This document shows positions 42,090 through 50,897 of a DNA stretch of 64,000 nt, in pieces (the first letter of the stretch is position 1; each line of letters begins with the position of its first letter). The notes beneath the pieces are model-generated. The model was not told the origin of the DNA. It made no database searches and worked only from the letters and a program-made list of their open reading frames with translations. Origin of the DNA: Macrococcus bovicus (lineage in GTDB: Bacteria > Bacillota > Bacilli > Staphylococcales > Staphylococcaceae); NCBI RefSeq assembly GCF_004359575.1, contig NZ_SCWF01000004.1, positions 82,195-146,194 on the forward strand. The letters are read 5' to 3'. Made by a program: the position numbers and the translations under genes.

Positions 42090-42785
42090 AATTGATTTTT
42101 ACGATTTATTGTTAAAATAATAAATATAATCAGCATGTTTTATTATATTAAAAATGTTTTAGAGGATATGAGTTATTGCGATCTGTTAGGGTTGAATTGA
42201 TCCGTATCTCCTCAAATAAGAACTGCTGATAGTCTCCCCCTTGTTTTACTTATTTTAAATCGATTTATAAAAAACGTGTGTATATAATTTTTAGAGATGA
42301 TTTCTAGATTACCGAATCAGTCTTCTTGGAGTCATCTGAAGGTAAGCTCAAATGTTTCGTTCATCTAATGATTGGATAGAAGAGGATCTTACTAAAGTGG
42401 TAAGAGTGAAGCGGGTGGCTCATTAAGAAGGGATTGATTCGTACCTACCATATAGAGAAGTGTCAGTATCAAGCCAAGCTTTCTTTTGAGGAGCAGAACA
42501 ACCAAGTTACATAAGTAGGCAAAATGTTTATAAAAGAAACGATCTTTATAGTACTTGGTTGGAATTTTAAGGCTATATGGAAGTGACAAATATATTAAGA
42601 CTCTAAACCCCAGTTGATTGGCTGGGGTTTTGTTGTATCAATAAGTGGAAGATTTAATATTTGGAAATAAAAGTAAATTCTAAAGTATTTGTGAACTATT
42701 TAACAAACTCATTGATAAACTATATTTTAGATATATATTAGATATATAATTGAAGTATAAAATATATATCAAGGAGGTAGTTACA
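42090..42785. other. 700-base stretch without an intact gene
   Basis: AT-rich near 42090-42290, then about 300 bases (42290-42590) whose composition resembles degraded coding DNA with stops in all frames. One terminator at 42605-42634. A ribosome site and broken doxX start at 42775. I see no recognisable family; it may be the scar of a lost mobile element on the right edge of the island. Confidence 0.45.
42605..42634 (+). terminator. Terminator
   Basis: AAACCCCAG pairs with CTGGGGTTT, then TGTTGT. No gene is visible directly upstream. Confidence 0.8.
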
Positions 42786-43297
42786 ATGATTAAATGGTTT
42801 TAAACAAACATCATCGGCCGCGTCATTCTTCTCATTGCACGTCTTTATCTTGGTTATGGCTGGCTGATGAGCGGTCTGCACAAATTCACTGATGGCTTCG
42901 ATGCATCCGGTTTCCTGCACAAGGTCATTGAGTCACCTGTCATGAGCATGTCCGGCACTGCACAGTACCCGAATTTCGTCGCTTTCCTGGAGCACTTGCG
43001 GGTCTTATTAATTTCCTCATCCCATTCGCAGAGGTAACAATCGGTATTATGCTGATCATCGGCCTGTTCACACCGATTGCAGCGTTAATCGGTGTATGCA
43101 TGAACTTCCTGTTCCTGTTCGCGGGTGCAGTGACAGTCAATCCGCTGTACATCTTGCTCGGTCTGATTATTTTCATCAGCGGCTTCAATGCTGGCCGTTG
43201 GGGTGTCGGCTTCTTTGCACGCCATGCATTCGACAATCCGTTCTTCCGGTTATTCAACTATACGAGAGAATCACTTGATGGCGTCGATCATCGTTAA
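42786..43297 (+). pseudogene. DoxX-family membrane protein, broken
   Basis: AAGGAGG precedes the ATG, but codon 6 is TAA (42801-42803). After it the frame reads a normal DoxX start (NIIGRVILLIARLYLGYGWL then MSGLHKF) until about 42988, where a one-base deletion shifts it. The rest (AGLINFLIPFAEVTIGIMLI through GFNAGRWGVGFFARH) is in another frame, ending TAA 43297. The reassembled protein has four helices and about 170 residues. Two independent lesions make it a pseudogene. The GC content is that of the core genome. Confidence 0.85.
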
Positions 43298-43303
43298 TAA
43301 CTG

Positions 43304-43329
43304 AAACCCAGGCTCAGCCTGGGTTTTTT
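43304..43329 (+). terminator. Terminator after doxX pseudogene
   Basis: AAACCCAGGCT pairs with AGCCTGGGTTT, with a T-run. Confidence 0.9.
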
Positions 43330-43452
43330 GTTGTATCTGGCTGATTACTTTTCGATAGAATAACTGCACCTTAAAGTTTCCTTAAAGATACATTGCTAAG
43401 CTCATTCGATTTGATATTTATTCTATAATGATAGTAATAGGAGGGGATGACA

Positions 43453-43827
43453 ATGGGTTTATTTGATCAGTTAATGGGAAATTCCAGCGAACAGAATCCA
43501 CAGGATGTACAGAACGAGTTTGAAGGTTATTTGCTGCCCGATGAAGTGGTGGAGGCCAGTTTCATTCTGATTCGTGATTTATTTGTCTTTACGAACAGAC
43601 GTATTCTGATTGTGGATAAGCAAGGATTATCGGGTAAGAAGATTGAATTTATCACTGTGCCTTATAAGTTCATCCGTGCGTTCAGTGTAGAGAATGCCGG
43701 CAGATTTGATATCGATGCTGAGCTCAAGCTCTATGTCGCAGGAATGCCGGCACCGCTTGTTAAATTATTTGATAGCAAGACAGATATCACCGCACTGCAG
43801 CAGCTGATTTCCAGACATGTGCTGTAA
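43453..43827 (+). CDS. PH domain-containing protein (DUF1696/bPH_1-like)
   Basis: 124 residues. A bacterial pleckstrin-homology domain: EASFILIRDLFVFTNRRILI then VDKQG, and FITVPYKFIRAFSVENAG. It is typical of small cytosolic bPH proteins of unknown ligand. ATG 43453 has GGAGGGG 8 bases before it; ATG 43447 is too near. Monocistronic with its own terminator. Confidence 0.85.
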   Translation: MGLFDQLMGNSSEQNPQDVQNEFEGYLLPDEVVEASFILIRDLFVFTNRRILIVDKQGLSGKKIEFITVPYKFIRAFSVENAGRFDIDAELKLYVAGMPAPLVKLFDSKTDITALQQLISRHVL

Positions 43828-43838
43828 GTATGAGCTTC

Positions 43839-43868
43839 ACGACAGATCTTTATATCTGTCGTTTTTTT
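43839..43868 (+). terminator. Terminator after PH gene
   Basis: ACGACAGAT pairs with ATCTGTCGT, then seven T. Confidence 0.9.
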
Positions 43869-43924
43869 GCTAATGTGATGACGGTTTTAAAATCTGGAAT
43901 AAAGTGAAGGGAAGGGGTTATTAA

Positions 43925-44437
43925 ATGACTTATATAGCAGGTGTTGATTTTCTGAACACTAAGCTGTCACCCTTTGTTCAAGTTAAGGATAAGCACCGGA
44001 TCAGATTCAGAATTGAGGTACTTTCTATAGGTGCTTTTAAAGAGCTGCTTGAGCAATTATCAGAATTATCGACGCTGGTCTTTACAAAACAGCTGGAATC
44101 TTATGGCCCAGTGAGGACATTTTATTTACATCGTTATATCAAAATCTCTAACTGGATGGTATTGCCTTGTGCAATTGACAGGCTTTATTTTGTAAGGGTA
44201 CAGCATATTAAAAGAGAGGACATCATACAGCTATTCAGGACATATAGACGGAAGAAGTCTATGCCGCTTCTTATGTACTTTTATAATGATCAGACTGTCA
44301 TGAGATTTAGTCCTATCTATCTGGATATTATTTCTGATGATATTGACCTTATTGCTGAACTTAAACGCTGCTTTGCTCAGAGAGTTACAGAATTTGATGG
44401 TCTGCCTGTGATATCTGAAGAAGAATGGATGGATTGA
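43925..44437 (+). CDS. Hypothetical protein (170 aa)
   Basis: A soluble protein with mixed alpha/beta composition and no membrane segment. GAAGGGAAGGGG precedes the ATG by about 8 bases. It contains a basic stretch (RTYRRKKSMPL) and a C-terminus rich in Glu. No domain recognised. No clear terminator follows before the isaB-like promoter region. Confidence 0.65.
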   Translation: MTYIAGVDFLNTKLSPFVQVKDKHRIRFRIEVLSIGAFKELLEQLSELSTLVFTKQLESYGPVRTFYLHRYIKISNWMVLPCAIDRLYFVRVQHIKREDIIQLFRTYRRKKSMPLLMYFYNDQTVMRFSPIYLDIISDDIDLIAELKRCFAQRVTEFDGLPVISEEEWMD

Positions 44438-44565
44438 GGCCACAGGATGCTCATCCAATCCGCACTTTTAAGCACAGTTTGTCTATTTTAGTCACTTTTT
44501 CTCTACGTCTCAAGTCCTATTTTTGGAATTTTTTACTGTTAATGCTTTACATCGATTTACGTTCA

Positions 44566-44582
44566 TGTTAATTTAATGTTAC
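44566..44582 (+). promoter_or_regulatory. WalR-type box upstream of isaB-like gene
   Basis: TGTTAA-N5-TGTTAC fits the WalR (YycF) consensus TGTWAH-N5-TGTWAH exactly. Further TGTAAC/TGTTAC-like words follow at 44608-44630. WalKR controls cell-wall and surface protein genes in Staphylococcaceae. Confidence 0.6.
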
Positions 44583-44689
44583 AAGTATATTACAATCAGA
44601 AATATTTCCGTAACAATTTGTAACAAAGCGATTTATAATGGCCTTCTGTTTCTAATATATTTGTAAAAAATAATCAGGAGATGTTTAAC

Positions 44690-45253
44690 ATGAAAAACTC
44701 AATCATCAAATTAGGACTTGCTTCAACAGTATTACTTGGATCAGCAGCTGGCCTGGTTCATCCAGCTGAAGCGCACGCGGCTACGCAAGCAATGACACCT
44801 TACTACCAATGGAAAGGCTACACAGGTTATAGTGCAAGCTATGTGCTCGACAAAAACTTTGTGAATGCAGTGAAATATGGTAACGTCACGATCAACGGCA
44901 TGAAAGTGGACGCAAAAGCAGTGGTGACTGAAGCAGACCTTCTCAACAGCGTCAAAGCTGAAAAGATGTTCGAAAAAAATAAGACAGCTTCTAAATACGT
45001 TGCCACTCAATTTGATACATTCGCTCTGAAAACAGGTAAAGGTGCAGTATACTTCATGGAAATCCCTGTTCAGCAGAACAAAGTATCCATGAAAGAAGTG
45101 ACGAAAGCTTATGGTAAAGCTTCAGAAGTTCTTTACGGCAGCAATAAGGGCCAGACAGAAACAGCTTATACTGTAACAGCTAAAAACGGTGTACACACGA
45201 CCTTCTATTTCGATAATAAAAATATGCTGACTAAAATTCAGTTCATGAACTAA
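44690..45253 (+). CDS. isaB: IsaB-like secreted immunodominant antigen
   Basis: 187 residues. The signal peptide (MKNSIIKLGLASTVLLGSAA...) has cleavage after AEAHA near 28. The mature part begins TPYYQWKGYTGYSASYVLDK, then NFVNAVKYGNVTINGMK, closely matching the opening of S. aureus IsaB (TPYYTYNGYIG...LDKNFINAIKY). IsaB binds extracellular nucleic acids and affects immune recognition. ATG 44690 is chosen because AGGAG touches ATG 44681. The middle part is longer than in S. aureus IsaB. Confidence 0.85.
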   Translation: MKNSIIKLGLASTVLLGSAAGLVHPAEAHAATQAMTPYYQWKGYTGYSASYVLDKNFVNAVKYGNVTINGMKVDAKAVVTEADLLNSVKAEKMFEKNKTASKYVATQFDTFALKTGKGAVYFMEIPVQQNKVSMKEVTKAYGKASEVLYGSNKGQTETAYTVTAKNGVHTTFYFDNKNMLTKIQFMN

Positions 45254-45262
45254 TCATGATTG

Positions 45263-45300
45263 AGCCGCTCTTCTTGCGAGAAGGGTGGTTTTTTATTTTT
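45263..45300 (+). terminator. Terminator after isaB-like gene
   Basis: AGCCGCTCTTCT pairs with AGAAGGGTGGT (G:U pairs), then six T. Confidence 0.85.
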
Positions 45301-45372
45301 CCATTATTTTATAGCTAATCCAATATTGTTATATTACAATTAAAGGGAATATGATAATAAGGGGGAAAGAAT

Positions 45373-45468
45373 ATGGTTAAACCTGAAGAAGAAAGAGAAC
45401 GTTTAGTGCAGAAAGAACTCAATGCAGGTAACAGTCTGCGGAATGGTGTGGAGAGTGGTAATAGCTGA
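45373..45468 (+). CDS. Small hydrophilic ORF (31 aa)
   Basis: AGGGGGAAAG lies 6 bases before ATG and 31 codons (MVKPEEERERLVQKELNAGN...) ending TGA. Highly charged helix followed by a Gly/Asn/Ser tail. A -10-like TATGATAATA is upstream. No family known; translation is plausible but unproven. Confidence 0.5.
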   Translation: MVKPEEERERLVQKELNAGNSLRNGVESGNS

Positions 45469-45730
45469 TATAAAATTTCTGATCAAAAATTTTATTGATA
45501 TAATAATTGATGATAATAAATTGTGTAAAACTAATTAGCGATTCAACTAATGATAGAACCGCACCTTTTTTATATGCGATATAAATGCAAAAGACAATAT
45601 GCTATTACCCTTTCTGTCACACAAATATAATATAGAATGAATAGTGTTCTTGATATAATAATCTCACTCATATGGCAGATGAGAAGTACAGACATAGATG
45701 AAGTATTATTATAATGATAGGGGAACGGAT

Positions 45731-46084
45731 ATGCCGTATTTTGAATTTTTAATTGCAGTCAAAAAGAAAGATATGAAAATGATTGATGAAATTCTGGATA
45801 CAGAACTTTATAGTTCGGTTGTCAGCGTGGAAGGCGTACGTCGTAATCTGGATAGAGCAGATTTTCTGGATTTAATTGAGAATAAAATCAATATCACCGA
45901 TCACTGGGATTTCGATATCGTCTATAAGACCAATGTGCGTGATCGAATACTGGCCTTTATCGAAGTGCATCGTGAGAAGGACGGTAAAGGCGGCAAGCGC
46001 GAGAAAGTAGTCTGGTTTATGACATTTCATAAGCGAGGCGACGGATACAAGCTGGTACGGCTGTATGCGGAAGAACTGATATAA
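45731..46084 (+). CDS. Hypothetical protein, NTF2/SnoaL-like fold possible
   Basis: 117 residues, soluble. It begins MPYFEFLIAVKKKDMKMIDEI and ends with antiparallel beta segments (DRILAFIEVHRE, KREKVVWFMTFHKRGDGYKL then VRLYAEE), a pattern like small NTF2-fold proteins. AGGGGAA precedes ATG 45731; the frame from 45698 lacks a ribosome site. Function unknown. Confidence 0.65.
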   Translation: MPYFEFLIAVKKKDMKMIDEILDTELYSSVVSVEGVRRNLDRADFLDLIENKINITDHWDFDIVYKTNVRDRILAFIEVHREKDGKGGKREKVVWFMTFHKRGDGYKLVRLYAEELI

Positions 46085-46090
46085 GCAAAG

Positions 46091-46129
46091 AAACAAGATT
46101 TCTGTCTCTGGCAGAAATCTTGTTTTTTT
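46091..46129. terminator. Bidirectional terminator
   Basis: AAACAAGATTTCTG pairs with CAGAAATCTTGTTT around a 7-nt loop; it serves convergent genes. Confidence 0.92.
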
Positions 46130-46138
46130 GTTCAGGCC

Positions 46139-46843
46139 TTAAAAGTTGATGGCCTGGACGAAGAATTTGGAGTGCTGATAATGGTAGGTCAGTTTGGAAT
46201 AGTCAAAGGGTTCACCCGTCCCGAGGTAAACGACCTGTTCGACAAAGAGGGCGGGTGCCCCTGCGTGTAGCTGCAGTTTCTCACCCTGTTCCTCATTTAA
46301 TGTATCCACATGGAGATAGATATCAGCAAAACTGATATTGAGCTTCAGCCCTTCTGTTAGATAATTGAAGATGGAGCCTTCAGCTATTTCACTGTTCAGA
46401 TAGGTGACAATCTTTTTAGGGAAGTAGGATGCTTCGATACAGAGACGGTTGCCGTCGATATCCCGTAAGCGTTCGACGTAATAGACTTCATCCTCCCCAC
46501 TGAGCTTCAGGTTCAGCATGACTTCCTCAGTCGGTTTCATCAGCTCTAATTTGAGCAGCTGTGTCGTGACGGCAAAGTCCTTCAGCTCTTCTGTGAATCC
46601 TCTGTTCGTCAGTAAACTGACGTAGCCTTTTCTTCTCTGGCGTCTGACGAAGACACCACTGCCTCTTTGCTGGAAGATAGCCCCTTTTTTCTCCAGGATA
46701 TCCATCGCCTTGATGATCGTACTTTTACTGACTTGGTAGTGGGCGGCATAGGATTCTACACTGGACAGTCTGGTCCCTTGTGCGAGTTCATTGTCATGAA
46801 TATATGCTTCGATATCTTCGACAATCTGTTCATATTTCTTCAT
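46139..46843 (-). CDS. GntR/UTRA-family repressor, probably of the adjacent glucosidase
   Basis: 234 residues. The N-terminal winged helix (VEDIEAYIHDNELAQGTRLS then QVSKSTIIKAMDILEKKG) is followed by a UTRA effector domain (about 85-230), like TreR/BglR regulators of sugar-phosphate catabolism. It is divergent from a GH1 6-phospho-beta-glucosidase. I take ATG 46843; TTG 46852 is too near the GAGGAT site. Confidence 0.88.
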   Translation of the reverse strand: MKKYEQIVEDIEAYIHDNELAQGTRLSSVESYAAHYQVSKSTIIKAMDILEKKGAIFQQRGSGVFVRRQRRKGYVSLLTNRGFTEELKDFAVTTQLLKLELMKPTEEVMLNLKLSGEDEVYYVERLRDIDGNRLCIEASYFPKKIVTYLNSEIAEGSIFNYLTEGLKLNISFADIYLHVDTLNEEQGEKLQLHAGAPALFVEQVVYLGTGEPFDYSKLTYHYQHSKFFVQAINF

Positions 46844-46910
46844 AGCAAGCAAATCCTCATCTCATAGTAATGATTTTATTATACATGAAATAGCAGGTGA
46901 TGATTTGATT

Positions 46911-48403
<1,493 letters not shown>

Positions 48404-48416
48404 AAGGGTCGAATAT

Positions 48417-48464
48417 CACAGTCTGACACCCCTGAAGTTGAAGCTTCAGGGGTGTCAGACTGTG
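48417..48464. terminator. 21-bp perfect palindrome between convergent genes
   Basis: CACAGTCTGACACCCCTGAA (first 20 of 21 bases) is exactly complementary to 48444-48464 with a 6-base loop. Neither side has a good U-tract, so it may act as an mRNA 3'-end stabiliser or an atypical terminator. Confidence 0.65.
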
Positions 48465-48471
48465 CATTCTC

Positions 48472-48777
48472 TTATTTACAGCCGTCGCTGCTGCATCGTT
48501 TGCCGATACCGTTCAGCTGATTGACGATCAGAAGTTCTCCGGCATCTTCCGCTGTCAGGTAGCTGCCCGTTTTAATGACTTCACCGTCCAGCAAGGTGAT
48601 AGGTAAAGACTCTGTCTCCATCAGTGTGCGAATAGCTGGACTGAAGGCATCCGGCTGTTCATGGATATCAAAATGTTCGACTTTGATCTGATTCTGTTCA
48701 AGCCGGCTGATGGTCATCCCCAGAGTGAAACGGTCACTGTCGGAAAGCTGAGAGACATCCTCATAAATAGTCAGCAT
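48472..48777 (-). CDS. ArsD-like thioredoxin-fold protein
   Basis: 101 residues resembling the ArsD family: IYEDV, then KVEHFDIHEQPDAFSPAIRT and SLPITLLDGEVIKTGSYLTA. The N-terminal vicinal cysteine pair of ArsD metallochaperones is missing; the only cysteines are near the C-terminus (CSSDGC). No arsenic genes are nearby, so a metalloid role is doubtful. AAGGAGTG precedes the start. Confidence 0.7.
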   Translation of the reverse strand: MLTIYEDVSQLSDSDRFTLGMTISRLEQNQIKVEHFDIHEQPDAFSPAIRTLMETESLPITLLDGEVIKTGSYLTAEDAGELLIVNQLNGIGKRCSSDGCK

Positions 48778-48843
48778 ACAATCACTCCTTTATCCTAGTA
48801 TACCCCTATTTTCTGCTGGAATTTCTGTCTGAATGATGAATTT

Positions 48844-49197
48844 TCAGCCGAGACGTACATTCACTTCTGTCAGAAATTCTTCGAGCAGGACGATCTGCAG
48901 CTCACGTTCCAGTGCCTCCAGTCTGCCCTTTCTGCTCATCGATGCGGCATAACTGCGGATAGGGCGTTGCTCTTCTGCCAGGTAGTCAGCAAGGATATGA
49001 TGTTTTGTACGGAGGCGCGGCTGAGCATTGACTTCTTCTAGCTGTTCTTCAATAGGATGTGCGTCCAGTATGCGTCTTGATACTTGTGCTTTCAGTGTGT
49101 CATAGCGATGGTAGTAGTAGTTATAAGCTGTCCGGCTTCTGTAATGAGCTTCTTTGATGGCTTTCATTTCCTGCAGCAGTTCTACAGTGTTTGACAT
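48844..49197 (-). CDS. Helical protein divergent from HsdM-S-like gene
   Basis: 117 residues, highly helical and charged (MSNTVELLQEMKAIKEAHYR...LERELQIVLLEEFLTEVN). AAGGGAG precedes the ATG. Its promoter (TTGACA-N17-TATATT on the minus strand) lies between two matching 16-bp palindromes. It shares this control region with the methylase-like gene, suggesting a joint function. No family recognised. Confidence 0.65.
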   Translation of the reverse strand: MSNTVELLQEMKAIKEAHYRSRTAYNYYYHRYDTLKAQVSRRILDAHPIEEQLEEVNAQPRLRTKHHILADYLAEEQRPIRSYAASMSRKGRLEALERELQIVLLEEFLTEVNVRLG

Positions 49198-49211
49198 AAC
49201 AACACTCCCTT

Positions 49212-49277
49212 AGGTTATTTTTAACCTCTTAAATATAGCAAATCTTTCGTAGAGTGTCAACAGGTTATAAATAACCT
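49212..49277. promoter_or_regulatory. Paired 16-bp operators in a divergent promoter
   Basis: AGGTTA-TTTT-TAACCT (49212-49227) and AGGTTA-TAAA-TAACCT (49262-49277) have identical arms and centres exactly 50 bases apart. Between them on the minus strand is TTGACA-N17-TATATT. On the plus strand TTGACT (49281-49286) and TACGAT (49304-49309), 17 bases apart, begin just after the second operator. This suggests repression of both genes, possibly by looping. Confidence 0.75.
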
Positions 49278-49335
49278 TAATTGACTTTACGCAGAATATT
49301 CATTACGATTGATGAGAATCGGAGGTGGCATATAG

Positions 49336-50808
49336 ATGGCTGAAAAGAATATGAATGATGACAGCGCGGCGCACTTTCTGGCTTGGTTAAGAGGAGAACA
49401 AGAAGATGCAGCATTTGAGCAGCTGACGGATAGCGAGGTGGTTCGTTTATTCGATGATTATGCGGCGCGTGGCTTTTATGAATCCTCATTTTTTGAGCAA
49501 GGTGAAAGACTGGCTGCCGCTCTGTTCAAGGCACTCGGCAATGGAGGCAGCGTACTCGATATCGGTTCTGGCAGCGGTCATTTCATTCGTCATGCTGCTA
49601 TCGGTCATCGTTACCGCGGAGAGGAGCTAAGACACGACGAAGTGGTCCTCAGCCGCATTCTGATTGAGAAGGCACACGTTCAGAATGCTGAAATAGTGGA
49701 GGTGGATGCCCTGCTTAACTTCAGCAGCCGCTCCTACGATCAGGTCTTCTGTAATATGCCGTTTATCGGTCGTATCGACAGACGTTACCATCATGCACTG
49801 GCGCAGCTCGCTGACTACAGTATTGAGACACGTTCTCTACCCGACTGGCTGTTTGCTATCAGAGTCGTCGAATCGCTCACTAAGACGGGTATCGGTATCG
49901 CGATTATGCGTCTGTCCTCATTGAATAATGTCAAGGACCGGGCGATCAGAATGAAGATGATTGAAAAAGGTTATATCCGTGCGGTCATCGAGCTGCCGGA
50001 TCACCTGACACGGCTGTCTTCAGCAGCGATGGCGATAGTGGTATTCGACAAAAGGGCCGCAGAGACAGTGACTTTTGTAGATGCAAGACATCTAGGTCAT
50101 CTGACAAATGCTCGTGAGCGCCAGTTATCAGAAGAAGACATACAATGCATTGTGCGCGCAGTGTCAGAGGAAGATGAGATGGCAGTCCAGCGTCCGATCG
50201 AAGAAATCCGTGAAATGGACTATACACTGCGGTCTTATAGTGAACCGGCTGAAGGCGTGCAGCTGGGAGAGGTGGCCGAGGTGTTTCGCGGACGCGATAT
50301 GACGAAACGTGAACTGGCAGCAGATGCGGACAAGGAGCAGGGCGGTTACCTGCTGAATCTGTCTGAACTGCAGGACGCCTATATCGAGCAGCCGAAGCAG
50401 TCACTCAGTCAGGACATGCTGGATACTCGCCGTCAGCTGTTGCTGCAATCGGGCGATATCATCCTGACAGCAAGAGGTTCTTCCTTGAAGATAGCGCTGG
50501 TCGATGAGCGGATCAGCCGTCAGCAGGTGATTCCGAGTTCTAATATCATGGTGGTCCGCTGTCTGAGAATGAACCCGTATTTTGTCTTTGCCTATCTGAA
50601 CAGTACGGCCGGCAGGTCAAGGCTCAACCAGCTGCAGACAGGGAGCTCACTTCTGGTCCTCAGTGTCAGGAATATGCAGTCATTCACGCTGCCGGCAGAA
50701 GATGCGGCCGTTGCTGAGGAGATGGCAGCGACACTCCGGAATTATCAGCAGCTCATGCAGCAGGTCGAAGCTTATCATGAACGCCTGCTGTCCATCTATC
50801 CTGAATAG
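49336..50808 (+). CDS. Orphan fused N6-adenine methylase / specificity-like protein (HsdM-HsdS type)
   Basis: 490 residues. The N-terminal half is an HsdM-like SAM methyltransferase (SVLDIGSGSGHF near 73; catalytic motif IV reads NMPF near 140 instead of NPPF). From about 300 the sequence is HsdS-like: VQLGEVAEVFRGRDMTK, SGDIILTARGSSLKIALVD, YLNSTAGRSRLNQLQTGSS, MQSFTLP and a C-terminal coiled coil. There is no HsdR. The altered motif IV leaves methylation uncertain. GGAGGTG precedes the ATG. Divergent from a helical protein gene under paired operators. Confidence 0.8.
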   Translation: MAEKNMNDDSAAHFLAWLRGEQEDAAFEQLTDSEVVRLFDDYAARGFYESSFFEQGERLAAALFKALGNGGSVLDIGSGSGHFIRHAAIGHRYRGEELRHDEVVLSRILIEKAHVQNAEIVEVDALLNFSSRSYDQVFCNMPFIGRIDRRYHHALAQLADYSIETRSLPDWLFAIRVVESLTKTGIGIAIMRLSSLNNVKDRAIRMKMIEKGYIRAVIELPDHLTRLSSAAMAIVVFDKRAAETVTFVDARHLGHLTNARERQLSEEDIQCIVRAVSEEDEMAVQRPIEEIREMDYTLRSYSEPAEGVQLGEVAEVFRGRDMTKRELAADADKEQGGYLLNLSELQDAYIEQPKQSLSQDMLDTRRQLLLQSGDIILTARGSSLKIALVDERISRQQVIPSSNIMVVRCLRMNPYFVFAYLNSTAGRSRLNQLQTGSSLLVLSVRNMQSFTLPAEDAAVAEEMAATLRNYQQLMQQVEAYHERLLSIYPE

Positions 50809-50810
50809 AC

Positions 50811-50847
50811 AATATCGCAGTTCAAGATTGAGCTGCGATATTTTTTA
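50811..50847 (+). terminator. Terminator after HsdM-S-like gene
   Basis: AATATCGCAGTTCAA pairs with TTGAGCTGCGATATT (one G:U), then six T. Confidence 0.9.
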
Positions 50848-50897
50848 ATTTAACAGTAGTGACATGATATTTTACTTTGTTAATGTGATAAAGTATG

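Noticed and set aside
42392..42589. 65-codon minus-strand frame in the gene-free region right of the island
   Set aside because: No ribosome site and no recognisable similarity; composition looks like chance or decayed sequence.
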